Positions 8,522 through 16,645 of a stretch of 64,000 nucleotides of DNA are shown piece after piece. Every line of letters begins with the position of its first letter. The first letter of the stretch is position 1. The stretch spans positions 62,001-126,000 of the forward strand of contig JACRCQ010000009.1 in NCBI GenBank assembly GCA_016218915.1. The letters are read 5' to 3'. Origin of the DNA: Deltaproteobacteria bacterium. Its GTDB lineage: Bacteria; Myxococcota_A; Polyangia; Polyangiales; Polyangiaceae. The notes beneath the pieces are model-generated. The model had not been told where the DNA came from. It saw nothing but the letters and a program-made list of their open reading frames with translations, and made no database searches. The position numbers were made by a program, and so were the translations under genes.

Positions 8522-9832
8522 ATGGAACCGTACGCATCTCGTCGAAGGTCCCTGCTCGATCGACTCGCTCAACAGCGCGCGGTCGCCGTGTTTCGCTCGG
8601 CACCCGAGCTGCTTCGAAACAACGATACCGAGCACGACTACCGTCAGGATTCCGACCTGTACTACCTGACCGGTCTTGACGAGCCGCAGAGCGTGCTCGT
8701 GCTGTCCGGTGTGCATCCGGATCACCGCTCGATCCTGTTCGTGCGCCCTCGCAATCCGGATCGGGAGATCTGGGATGGGGCGCGCGTGGGCGTGGACGAG
8801 GCGCCGCAGCGCTTCGGAGTGGACATTGCCTGGTCGATCGAGGAGCTCGGCGCAAAGCTCCCGGACTTCCTGCAGAACGCCCAGAGGCTGATCGTGCGCC
8901 TCGGCTCCCAGCCTGCTCACGACAATGCGATCTTCAGGGCGCTCGAGGAAGTGCGCGGGCGAGCGCGCCGCCAGGGGTATGTCTGGCCCACCGAGCTCAT
9001 CGATCCCACCGTCGTGATCGACGAGATGCGCATGATCAAGGAGCCGTGCGAGGTGGAGCTGCTGCGTCAAGCCTCGCGCATCACGTGCGAAGGCCATCTG
9101 CGCGCGATGAAGGCATGCAAGCCGGGCATGCACGAGTACGAGCTAGAGGCGATCCTGTCTCACGCCTATCGATCGCGCGGAGCAGCGCGGCATTCGTTCC
9201 TGCCGATCGTCGGCTCTGGCCCCAACGCAACCACCCTGCACTACGTGCACAACAACCGCGTGATCCAGGACGGCGACCTTGTGCTCGTCGATTCAGGCGC
9301 GGAGTACGAGCTGTACGCTGCTGACGTCACCCGGACGTTCCCTGCCAACGGCAAGTTCACCCCGGCGCAGCGCCGCATCTACGAGATCGTGCTCGCTGCG
9401 CAGCAGGCGACCATCGCGGCCACGCGGCCTGGCGTGACCATCGACGAGCTCCACAAGAAGACGTGCGAGGTGCTGATCGACGGGCTGGTGGACTGCGGCC
9501 TGCTCGCGGGCGACCGGGCGGAGATCCTCGAGACCGGGAGCTACAAGCGATTCTATCCGCACCGGACCAGCCATTGGCTCGGCATGGATGTGCACGACGT
9601 GGGCCGCTACTACCTCAAGCCTGGCGAGCAACGTGCGCTCGGGGCCGGCATGTGCTTCACGATCGAGCCTGGCCTGTACATCCCGGTCACCGGCGATCTT
9701 GCGCGCGAGGAGTACCGAGGCATCGGCGTTCGGATCGAAGACGACGTGCTCGTGACCGACAGCGGATTCGAAGTGCTCACGTCCGACGTTCCCAAGAGCG
9801 TGGCGGAGGTCGAGGCAGCCTGCAGCGGATGA
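8522..9832 (+). CDS. pepP: Xaa-Pro aminopeptidase (M24B)
   Basis: 436 residues, close to the E. coli PepP length (about 440). The ATG at 8522 was chosen over an upstream one because it begins at the conserved N-terminus of the aminopeptidase-P domain. The creatinase-fold C-terminal half shows the dimetal ligands: DSGAEYELYAADVTRTFP (two Asp), HRTSHWLGMDVHD (His), FTIEPGLY (Glu) and GVRIEDDVLV (Glu). It removes N-terminal residues preceding proline, in the cytosol. Its stop overlaps the mutY start by 4 bases. Confidence 0.92.
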   Translation: MEPYASRRRSLLDRLAQQRAVAVFRSAPELLRNNDTEHDYRQDSDLYYLTGLDEPQSVLVLSGVHPDHRSILFVRPRNPDREIWDGARVGVDEAPQRFGVDIAWSIEELGAKLPDFLQNAQRLIVRLGSQPAHDNAIFRALEEVRGRARRQGYVWPTELIDPTVVIDEMRMIKEPCEVELLRQASRITCEGHLRAMKACKPGMHEYELEAILSHAYRSRGAARHSFLPIVGSGPNATTLHYVHNNRVIQDGDLVLVDSGAEYELYAADVTRTFPANGKFTPAQRRIYEIVLAAQQATIAATRPGVTIDELHKKTCEVLIDGLVDCGLLAGDRAEILETGSYKRFYPHRTSHWLGMDVHDVGRYYLKPGEQRALGAGMCFTIEPGLYIPVTGDLAREEYRGIGVRIEDDVLVTDSGFEVLTSDVPKSVAEVEAACSG

Positions 9833-10935
9833 CCCGCCCCCTCGGCCCAACGCTGGCTCAGGCTCGCAGCCGATCCACAGCGATCCGCCGCGCCCTGCTC
9901 GCCTGGTTCCGCAAGAATGCCCGCGTGCTTCCGTGGCGTACCGACCCGCGCGACCCCTGGGCCGTCTGGGTCAGCGAGGTGATGCTCCAGCAGACGCGCG
10001 TCACCACGGTCGTGCCCTACTTCCATGCCTTCATGCTCCGCTACCCCGACGTAAAGGCTCTGGCGTCGGCCGAGCTCGACGAGGTGCTCGGGGCGTGGAG
10101 CGGGCTTGGGTACTACCGTCGGGCGCGCGCCCTGCACGCAGGCGCTCGGGACGTCGTCGATCGATTCGAGGCAACGATTCCTTCCACGATCGACGAGCTC
10201 CTCAGCCTGCCAGGCGTGGGCGACTACACGTCGGCCGCGATCGGCAGCATCGCATTCGGGCTGCGCGCAGCGGTGGTCGACGGCAACGTGCGAAGGGTGA
10301 TCGCACGTCTGTTCGCTCTGCGATCGCAACAAGAGGCGTCGTCGGTCGATCTGCACAAGCAGATCGCGCAGACGCTTCTGCCTGCTCGCGCGCCCGGCAC
10401 GTTCAACGAAGCGATGATGGAGCTGGGCGCGCTGGTGTGCACGCCCGGTCAGCCGCGCTGCGAAGCGTGCCCGGTCCGTGCATCGTGCGATGCGCGCAGG
10501 CTGGGGCTTCAGGATTCGATCCCTGCGCCGCTCAAGCGCGACGCAAGCCCGGTTGTTCGGCTGATCGCAGCCGTGGTGTCCCGGGGCGACGCGGTGCTGA
10601 TGGGAAAGCGCGACCGCGACGGCCTGTTCGGAGGGATGTGGGATCCACCGGTGTTCGAGCAGCCAATCGATCCAACGTGGCGCAGGTGGCTCACGAAGCT
10701 GCGCGCGTCCCCTGGGCGGCTCCCTGCCGCGATCGCATCGGTGCGCCATGTGCTCACGCACCGGGTGCTCGAGGTGGACGTGCTTTGCATCGAGGCGCGA
10801 GGCGATGCGAATCCGCAGGAAGGCGCGGTGCCGCCCGGATACCAGGCGCTTCGATGGATGACCGCAGGAGACATGCGACGCTGCGGGACGTCGTCGCTCG
10901 CGCGGCGCGTGCTGCAGGCGGCAGGTTTGAAGTAG
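9829..10935 (+). CDS. mutY: A/G-specific adenine DNA glycosylase
   Basis: 368 residues. MutY removes adenine mispaired with 8-oxoguanine, limiting oxidative mutagenesis. The helix-hairpin-helix glycosylase core has the catalytic Glu50 in SEVMLQQT, the hairpin LPGVGDYTSAA, and Asp151 in VVDGNVRRV. The [4Fe-4S] cluster ligands Cys204, Cys211, Cys214 and Cys220 have the canonical 6-2-5 spacing. The C-terminal Nudix-like domain that recognises 8-oxoG is present (GLFGGMWDPPV, HVLTHRVLEV). The start overlaps the pepP stop (ATGA), so the pair is co-translated. Confidence 0.95.
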   Translation: MTRPLGPTLAQARSRSTAIRRALLAWFRKNARVLPWRTDPRDPWAVWVSEVMLQQTRVTTVVPYFHAFMLRYPDVKALASAELDEVLGAWSGLGYYRRARALHAGARDVVDRFEATIPSTIDELLSLPGVGDYTSAAIGSIAFGLRAAVVDGNVRRVIARLFALRSQQEASSVDLHKQIAQTLLPARAPGTFNEAMMELGALVCTPGQPRCEACPVRASCDARRLGLQDSIPAPLKRDASPVVRLIAAVVSRGDAVLMGKRDRDGLFGGMWDPPVFEQPIDPTWRRWLTKLRASPGRLPAAIASVRHVLTHRVLEVDVLCIEARGDANPQEGAVPPGYQALRWMTAGDMRRCGTSSLARRVLQAAGLK

Positions 10936-10948
10936 CTCGCTGCTACTT
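10930..10948. terminator. Stop-codon-spanning hairpin between mutY and the GltJ-like gene
   Basis: A perfect 7-bp inverted repeat, AAGTAGC (10930-10936) and GCTACTT (10942-10948), with a 5-base loop, sits in the 7-base convergent gap. Its arms contain the TAG stop codons of both facing genes. It could end transcription in both directions. There is no U-tract, so a factor-independent role is uncertain. Confidence 0.4.
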
Positions 10949-12259
10949 GGCAGCACAGGCCATGTTGCAGGCCAGGTCGGTGGGAGCGCATCCGCACTTG
11001 GACTTGGGCGGAGCCTTGGCAGTCGCGGTGGGCGGCGGAGCGCTCGTCTCCCCAGGGCCGGCGGTGCCCTTCCCCTTGCCCGTTCCCTTCGGTGCCGGGC
11101 CACCCTTGACCGGTGTCTTGGCAGTTGCGCTCGGAGCGCCGGTGGACGGAGGAGCCGCGCCGGACGAGTCCGTGGTCGTGGGCGCAGCGGCCGTTTCGCT
11201 CGCGGTCGCCGTAGGCGCCACGGACGCGGCTGGCACTGGAACGACTGCGGGCTTGCGTGTGCCGATGAACACCGCCACCGCGATCGCAACACCGGCAACG
11301 GCAATGCCGATTCCGATGAAGAGGGGCGCCTTGGACTTCTTGGTCTCGACGTCCGGGCCTTGCGTAGGCGGCACATCGATGAGCGGCGTGCCCAGAAGCG
11401 GAGCTGCATCGAGGATCGATGCGGCCACCGGCGCAGCGGTGGCCTTGGGCGCTTCGGCCTTGAGGGCCAGGGCCTTGAGGTCGATCAGGCCGGAATCGTC
11501 TTTGCCCGATGGGCTGGTAGACCCGCCGTTGCTCGGTGCCGAGGCGCGCTGCGGAGTCGCCGAAGTGAGCGCGCTCAGCGAGAAGAGCACAGAAGACTCG
11601 TCGCGCGTGCCGGTCGCTGGTCCGCCGGCGGCAACCACGGAACCAAGGGTCGGAGCGCTCGTGGCGACTTCGTCATCCGAAGCCCGACGCGCACCGAACA
11701 GGTCCACATCGCGGCGTCGATCCTCGCGAACCGCAGCGGGTTCGTGGGAGGTCTGGAGCGATTGCGCAGCAGCAGGAGCGTTGCCGAACAGGTCTGCAAC
11801 CGGCGCTGGCGCAGGGGCTGGCTCAGGTGCTGCGGCAGGCGCGGGCGCCTCCGGCTCAGGGGCGCGCGCAGCTTCGCGTGCTGCATCGACCGCTGCGGAC
11901 GCGGCGTTGATCGCTTCGACGATCGCCGAGACCTGGCCGAGGGGCATCCAGTCGGACTGTCCTTCGCCCCACACATAGGTGTCGGCGGTGACGACGCCCG
12001 AGTTGTACCCGGCCACGATGTCCGCGATGGTCATGTCGCGCTGGTCGCCTTCGGCGATCAATACGGAGAAGGCCCCGCCACCCGTGTCAGACGCTGCGTC
12101 CGCAGTGGGCGCTGCTCCGGATGTATCGATGGATGCACCAGCGGAGGTGACATGGATGGTCTCGCCGCACTTACGGCAGCGGACCTTGACCGAGCGACCC
12201 TGAACCTTTTCGTCAGCGATCGTGTACTTGGACTGACACGAGGGGCACGAGATCTTCAT
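10943..12259 (-). CDS. Zinc-ribbon/GYF single-pass membrane protein, GltJ/AgmX-like
   Basis: 438 residues. The N-terminus is an MJ0042-type zinc ribbon (CPSC at 5-8, CRKC at about 29-32). After a linker comes a GYF_2-type domain (GDQRDMTIADIVAGY to WMPLGQ, about 70-120). A long Ala/Pro region leads to one transmembrane helix (APLFIGIGIAVAGVAIAVAV, near residue 320), a Pro/Thr periplasmic linker and a short end with five cysteines (KCGCAPTDLACNMACAAK). Zinc ribbon, GYF and one TM in this order match the cytoplasmic part of GltJ/AgmX, the motility-complex protein of Myxococcus. GltJ ends in a TonB-like domain that is absent here. A role as a polarity or complex adaptor is inferred. Confidence 0.65.
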   Translation of the reverse strand: MKISCPSCQSKYTIADEKVQGRSVKVRCRKCGETIHVTSAGASIDTSGAAPTADAASDTGGGAFSVLIAEGDQRDMTIADIVAGYNSGVVTADTYVWGEGQSDWMPLGQVSAIVEAINAASAAVDAAREAARAPEPEAPAPAAAPEPAPAPAPVADLFGNAPAAAQSLQTSHEPAAVREDRRRDVDLFGARRASDDEVATSAPTLGSVVAAGGPATGTRDESSVLFSLSALTSATPQRASAPSNGGSTSPSGKDDSGLIDLKALALKAEAPKATAAPVAASILDAAPLLGTPLIDVPPTQGPDVETKKSKAPLFIGIGIAVAGVAIAVAVFIGTRKPAVVPVPAASVAPTATASETAAAPTTTDSSGAAPPSTGAPSATAKTPVKGGPAPKGTGKGKGTAGPGETSAPPPTATAKAPPKSKCGCAPTDLACNMACAAK

Positions 12260-12618
12260 CTATCAGACCACCCGGCAATGAACTGAGGCAGGCTTGCGCC
12301 TCGCGGCGCCGAGCGCAGCATGTGTTGCTCCAATATGTATCCCGAGTCGAGTAAAAATTGGGAGCCCGATCGCGCCAGCCGTGAGTCGCCTATCGATTCG
12401 TGGTCACATGTGGGACAGCCGGCGCCTTATTAATGTACCACGAGACCTTGCCGCGGCATCCCGTATCCATCCGGCCCTATGGAGTCGCGACCTTGGCTCG
12501 AAAAGCCCGCTCATGGGGCGCCGGACCGCGTTTCGGTGCCCGATCTGTCCCGGATGCGTCGAATCCTGGGCGGATCAGGGGCGCGGACGGCCCGTCGTGG
12601 TACTACGCTCGGCCGACC
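12260..12618. other. 359-base divergent intergenic region
   Basis: No convincing gene: the frames here are short continuations of downstream reading frames without coding character. The segment 12318-12440 is AT-richer than its surroundings (CAATATGT, GTAAAAATTGGG, CTTATTAATGTA) and probably carries promoters for the GltJ-like gene (left) and the outer-membrane-like gene (right). I could not place a confident -35/-10 pair. Confidence 0.35.
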
Positions 12619-13254
12619 ATGGGGCATTGGCCGCAGCTAGCCCGACCAGTCCGGGTGAGACATCGCTTCGCCGCCGCGATCGCGCTCGGCACCATGGCCC
12701 TGTGTACATTTGCCGCAGCGCAGGAGCCCAGGTCGCAAGCGACCGTGCCCGAGCCTGGCACCTATGTGCACCTGATGGTCTTCGAGGACATCGGAGACTC
12801 CCTGCGGTTCAACAACCCGTACCGCCTTTCCAACCAGCTCGGCAGCACCGGCGAATCGCTGTCCCGTACGCCGGTCTACAACTCGCTCGGTGGGGCCGTG
12901 ACCCTCGGCGATCCCAACGGGCTGCAGCACGGCATGGCGTTGCAGTGGTCGCGTTCGCTTTCAGGCCTCCCGCAGCACGTCGTCACGCCTTCCTACATGG
13001 TGCTGCTCGCGCGTTGGCGCCCCTGGCTCCCCTATGCGCGCTTGGGCTTGCCCGTCATTCTCAACCCTGACGCCAACGTCGGCGGCGAAGCGGCCGTTGG
13101 TGCAACCTACCTGCTGCTCGCTGGCGTGGGGGTTCACGCCGAGATGGTCGGGAACGTGTTCTACGGGGCCGCAACGTGGACGACCGGGCGAACCACGATT
13201 CCGATGCTGTCGCTGCAGGCCGGACTGACGATCGACTACGAGGTGCTGCCATGA
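12619..13254 (+). CDS. Exported beta-rich protein, probably periplasmic or outer membrane
   Basis: 211 residues from the ATG at 12619, the first start that gives a proper Sec signal (RHRFAAAIALGTMALCTFAAAQ, cleavage after AAA/AAQ). The mature part is rich in aromatic and Gly residues with alternating strands and ends in Val-Leu-Pro rather than a terminal aromatic, so a beta-barrel is possible but unproven. No enzyme motif is visible. It heads a run with two more envelope genes; its stop overlaps the next start by 4 bases (ATGA). Confidence 0.55.
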   Translation: MGHWPQLARPVRVRHRFAAAIALGTMALCTFAAAQEPRSQATVPEPGTYVHLMVFEDIGDSLRFNNPYRLSNQLGSTGESLSRTPVYNSLGGAVTLGDPNGLQHGMALQWSRSLSGLPQHVVTPSYMVLLARWRPWLPYARLGLPVILNPDANVGGEAAVGATYLLLAGVGVHAEMVGNVFYGAATWTTGRTTIPMLSLQAGLTIDYEVLP

Positions 13255-13640
13255 GGCGATTGCGGGCACCGGCGCGGCTCGAGATCCTGGCGCTCATCGT
13301 GCTTCTCACCACATTCGTGGCTGCGCCCACCCCTGGGGACATCGGCGGGTGCGGACAGCCGGCGCAAGAGCTCGACCCTCGGACCTTCTTTGCCAGCAAG
13401 GACTACATCGACTGCCAGCGGTGCCAGGAATGCTCGCTCGCATTCACGTCGTGCACCCGGGCCTGCGATCCCAAGAGCGCGATCCAGGAGAAGTTCCCGG
13501 ACAACTGCTATCCGCTCGTGCACGATGGCGAGGTGTGTCTGCGTGCCCTCTACAACGCTTCGTGCAGCGATTACCTGCGATACATGGATGACTCCAGTCC
13601 TGACACGCCGTCGGAGTGCAACTTCTGTCCGCCCAAGTAG
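13251..13640 (+). CDS. Small exported cysteine-rich protein
   Basis: 129 residues with an N-terminal basic patch and hydrophobic segment (LEILALIVLLTTFVAAPTPG). The mature part has ten or more cysteines in about 90 residues (GGC, DCQRCQECS, SCTRACD, NCYP, VCL, SCSD, ECNFCPP), which must be disulfide-bonded or metal-binding outside the cytosol. It begins in the stop of the upstream gene and ends 5 bases before the next start, so the three form one transcription unit. No known family is recognised. Confidence 0.6.
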   Translation: MRRLRAPARLEILALIVLLTTFVAAPTPGDIGGCGQPAQELDPRTFFASKDYIDCQRCQECSLAFTSCTRACDPKSAIQEKFPDNCYPLVHDGEVCLRALYNASCSDYLRYMDDSSPDTPSECNFCPPK

Positions 13641-13645
13641 CTGCC

Positions 13646-14653
13646 ATGCGAGCACGTGCTGCCAACGCTGATCTCGACCTGCGACGAACATGGAAGATGT
13701 GCGGCGTCATGGTCCTGGCTGCAGGCGCAGCGACGCTCACAGGGTGCGCAGTCGCCTCCACGATCGTGGCGCCTCGCGACGAATACTCGGCCTACCGAAA
13801 CGTGCGAACCGCCAACCAGGTCGAGTCTCGGCTCAAGGCCTCGAGTGCGTACCTCGAGCAGTATCCGGAAGGTCGATGGCGGCAGGACGTGCAGCCTTGG
13901 TTCGACAGGGCAGAAGCAAAGTACTACGCGCGCAGGGAAGAGACCGCGGAGGGACTGGCAGAGTACCTGGAGGTGCTTCCCCACGGCCCGCATGCGCATG
14001 TGGCGCGCATCGAGCTCGCCCGGCACCGCCAGCGCGTGGCCGAAGGTGCCAAGGATCGGCTCGTCGTCGACGCGCGCTACACCGAAGCGCGCCTCGCGCT
14101 GCTCGCCCAACGGCGGGACAATGCGCGCGACACGTTCGGCGCGTGGGTCGGACGCCTGCTGTCGATCCAGTCGTGGGGACAGAGAACCAGCGAGCTCGAC
14201 CACGAGTTCCTGTTCGCCTGGCGCATCGACAAGCCCGGCGCGCGGTGCGTGGAAGACCGCTGCTCTCGGCTCGTGGAGCTGCCGTTCGAGCTTCCAGGCG
14301 GAGGCGAAGAAACCGAGCGCGAGCTGGACTTCGAAGTCGTGCTCACCTTGCGCGACGGCATGCTCGCCGAAGCTTCGCTGCGGGGACCGGGCATGTTCTC
14401 GCGTCTGTACGAAGCCGGCCGATCCAAGCCCGTGCCCCCGGCAAACGCTTTCGCGCGCGTGCAGGCGATCGGCTATGCCGTGGAGTTCCTCGTGGGCGCC
14501 GCTGAAGCTCGTCTGCCCGTTGCCAGGTGCAAAGGCGATGCTGTGGGCAACGTGGTGCTCAAGCGCGCCTGCGACGGCTGGACGTTCGAGGTCACAGCAG
14601 CAGAGGATCCTGCGGTCGACGACGTGGTGAGCGTGCGCGGACCTGCGAAGTAG
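13646..14653 (+). CDS. Lipoprotein with a TPR-like helical N-terminal half
   Basis: 335 residues from the ATG at 13646; an ATG at 13697 would give a shorter signal peptide. The lipobox is LTGC. Residues about 55-140 are helical with a spaced Tyr/Leu pattern (YLEQYPEGRW, LAEYLEVLPHGPHAHVARIELARH) like tetratricopeptide or Sel1-type helices that measure peptide length. The C-terminal half is beta-rich with cysteine pairs (CVEDRC, CKGDAVGNVVLKRAC). Function is unknown; an outer-membrane assembly or scaffold role is inferred from position and form. It is convergent with the ketoacyl-synthase gene. Confidence 0.6.
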   Translation: MRARAANADLDLRRTWKMCGVMVLAAGAATLTGCAVASTIVAPRDEYSAYRNVRTANQVESRLKASSAYLEQYPEGRWRQDVQPWFDRAEAKYYARREETAEGLAEYLEVLPHGPHAHVARIELARHRQRVAEGAKDRLVVDARYTEARLALLAQRRDNARDTFGAWVGRLLSIQSWGQRTSELDHEFLFAWRIDKPGARCVEDRCSRLVELPFELPGGGEETERELDFEVVLTLRDGMLAEASLRGPGMFSRLYEAGRSKPVPPANAFARVQAIGYAVEFLVGAAEARLPVARCKGDAVGNVVLKRACDGWTFEVTAAEDPAVDDVVSVRGPAK

Positions 14654-14674
14654 GCTCGCTCACGCTCGCGGCTC
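14654..14674 (-). repeat. 21-bp dispersed motif, copy 1 (convergent gene end)
   Basis: On the minus strand the stretch reads GAGCCGCGAGCG, then TGA, then GCGAGC. Near-identical copies lie at 42426-42446 (plus) and 60780-60800 (minus). This copy covers the 3' end of the ketoacyl-synthase gene and the 6-base gap to the facing stop. Confidence 0.6.
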
Positions 14675-16642
14675 CAGGATCGCATCGATCCATGAGCCGA
14701 CCGCTGCTCGCGCGGTGACCGTGCATGGCGACGTCGCCAGCGCGATGCGAGCCAACGGCTCCACGGACAGAAGCAGCGAAGAGGCTGGTCGCTCCGACGG
14801 ATCCGGAGCGCGCCATCGCAAGCGCAGCCCGGCGCCCTGGGTCGAAGCTTCGAGCACGACCGCTGCACTGCACGCGACAGCCGGAGCCGCGGTGAGCGCC
14901 GGACCTTCGGCCGGGCACTCGCATGCGATGACGATCGCACGGTCGCACTGTCCGCTCGCTACCCAGCTTCGCGCCCGATCGAGAGCTGCGAGCGAGGCTT
15001 CGGGTCCGCCCAGCAGCGCGATCGACGGCCCCCTGGCTTCGAGGGCGATCGCAACTTCCCCTGCGAGCGCAGTGGTTGCGGTGTAGGCGAACACACGAGG
15101 ATCCGGACGCCCCTTGTCGATCCGCCTGCGCTCCCAAGCTTCGTTCGTGAAGGCTGTGGCAAGCGCGCTGGCGGTCGCCACCGACGTCCTCGCCTGCGGC
15201 TCGAGCCCCGCGAGCGCCCGCGCAGCAGCCATGGCCCCAATCCTCGTGACCCGATCCGCGCGCTGCAGCCTGCGGCTCGATGCGAGCATCCCCAGGTCGA
15301 TGACCTCGTCGATGCCAGAGCGTTCGAGCGCTAGCTCTTCGAGCGAGCTGATCCAGCGTCCTGCAACCCAGACCGCCGATGCCCGGATCACGACCTGCCT
15401 TTCTTCGGCGATCGCCGGCGCTGCGCCCAGGCTGTCCTTCGTGAGGATCAGGGCGCCGTTGATGCCGCCGAACCCGGCTGAGATCGACACGACCGCTGCG
15501 CTGTCCGACACCCGCGGCTCGCCAGCGACCAGCTCGATGTCGCACGAAGGGTCCGGCTCCCCTGAAGTCACCGTGGGCGGCACCTTCCCGCGTGTCAGCG
15601 ATTCGAGCGCCACGACAGCCTCGATCGCGCCCGCTGCTCCCAGCGTGTGACCAATCGCTCCTTTGACGGTGTGCACGAGCCGTCCACCTGCCCGCGCTCC
15701 CCACACGCGGCAGAACGCCGCCGACTCCATGGCGTCGTTGAACTGCGTGCCGGTCCCGTGCGCGTTGATCACGCCGACGGCTTCCGGCTCCAGGCCGGCG
15801 CAGGCCAGGGCCCGTTCGATCGCGAGCACCACGCCCTCGCCCTGCGGATGCGGCGCCGTCAGATGGTGCGCATCCATGCTCGATCCCCACCCTGCGATCA
15901 CGCCTCGCCTGGCGCCGCCGGGATGAAGGCTCAGCACGAGCGCCGCAGCTCCTTCGCCCAGCACCAGACCGCGACGTCCAGCCCGGAAGGGACGCGGAGC
16001 ATCGCTCAGCGCGCCCAGGGTGTCGAACCCGAGACCCACGAACGGCTCGAGCGGATCAAAGCCAGCCGCAATCGCAAGGTCCACCACGCCGTCAGCGAGC
16101 AGCTCCGCAGCTTGCGCGATCGCAAGCGCGCCTGAGGCGCAGACCGCGCCCACGACGAGTACCGGGCCCAGCACGCCGAGTTGCGTGGCCACTGCATGGG
16201 TCGACGCGAAGTAGGTCGCATCCTCGTGCTCCGGAGGCTTCCCTTCGCGCAAGGCTTGGCCGAGGCGCCCGATGCCGCTGCATGATGTGCCGCTGATCAG
16301 CGCAACCCGATGAGCGGGTACGCCCAAGCAGGTGATAGCCGTGCTTCCACAGGCATCGACGAGTGCGTCGCTCACCGCTGCCCACAGCAGCCGCGTCGAG
16401 CGATCCCACCATGGCTCGACCCCAGCATCAGCCAACGAAGTATCAGGTACAGGCGCAGCGACCGGATAGCGGAGCCCTGCCTCGGCAAAAGCAGGATGGG
16501 GACCGATGGCGCATGCGCCGCTCTCGAGCGCGTCGAGCAGCGTGGCTACGCCGGCACCGAACGGGCTTCGGACTCCAACACCATGGACGTGGATGACAGG
16601 CACGGTCGCGAGGATGGCATTTTCAGGCGGCCGTGATCTCAC
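14660..16642 (-). CDS. Beta-ketoacyl synthase fused to a degenerate second synthase
   Basis: 660 residues against about 410 for FabF. Residues about 15-405 are a full KS with Cys168 (GAVCASGAL), His295 (NAHGTGTQ), Lys327 and His332 (KGAIGHTLGAAGA), so it should condense acyl-ACP with malonyl-ACP. Residues about 415-640 resemble the N-terminal half of another KS (VFAYTATTALAGEVAIALEA, then RGPSIALLGGPEASL), but Pro547 stands where the catalytic Cys should be and no second His motifs follow. The layout recalls KS-beta/chain-length-factor pairs. A GTG at 16603 is an alternative start. No ACP, ketoreductase or acyltransferase lies nearby, so the product is unknown. It follows the MopE-like gene by 3 bases. 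Confidence 0.75.
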   Translation of the reverse strand: MRSRPPENAILATVPVIHVHGVGVRSPFGAGVATLLDALESGACAIGPHPAFAEAGLRYPVAAPVPDTSLADAGVEPWWDRSTRLLWAAVSDALVDACGSTAITCLGVPAHRVALISGTSCSGIGRLGQALREGKPPEHEDATYFASTHAVATQLGVLGPVLVVGAVCASGALAIAQAAELLADGVVDLAIAAGFDPLEPFVGLGFDTLGALSDAPRPFRAGRRGLVLGEGAAALVLSLHPGGARRGVIAGWGSSMDAHHLTAPHPQGEGVVLAIERALACAGLEPEAVGVINAHGTGTQFNDAMESAAFCRVWGARAGGRLVHTVKGAIGHTLGAAGAIEAVVALESLTRGKVPPTVTSGEPDPSCDIELVAGEPRVSDSAAVVSISAGFGGINGALILTKDSLGAAPAIAEERQVVIRASAVWVAGRWISSLEELALERSGIDEVIDLGMLASSRRLQRADRVTRIGAMAAARALAGLEPQARTSVATASALATAFTNEAWERRRIDKGRPDPRVFAYTATTALAGEVAIALEARGPSIALLGGPEASLAALDRARSWVASGQCDRAIVIACECPAEGPALTAAPAVACSAAVVLEASTQGAGLRLRWRAPDPSERPASSLLLSVEPLARIALATSPCTVTARAAVGSWIDAILEPRA

Positions 16643-16645
16643 AAA

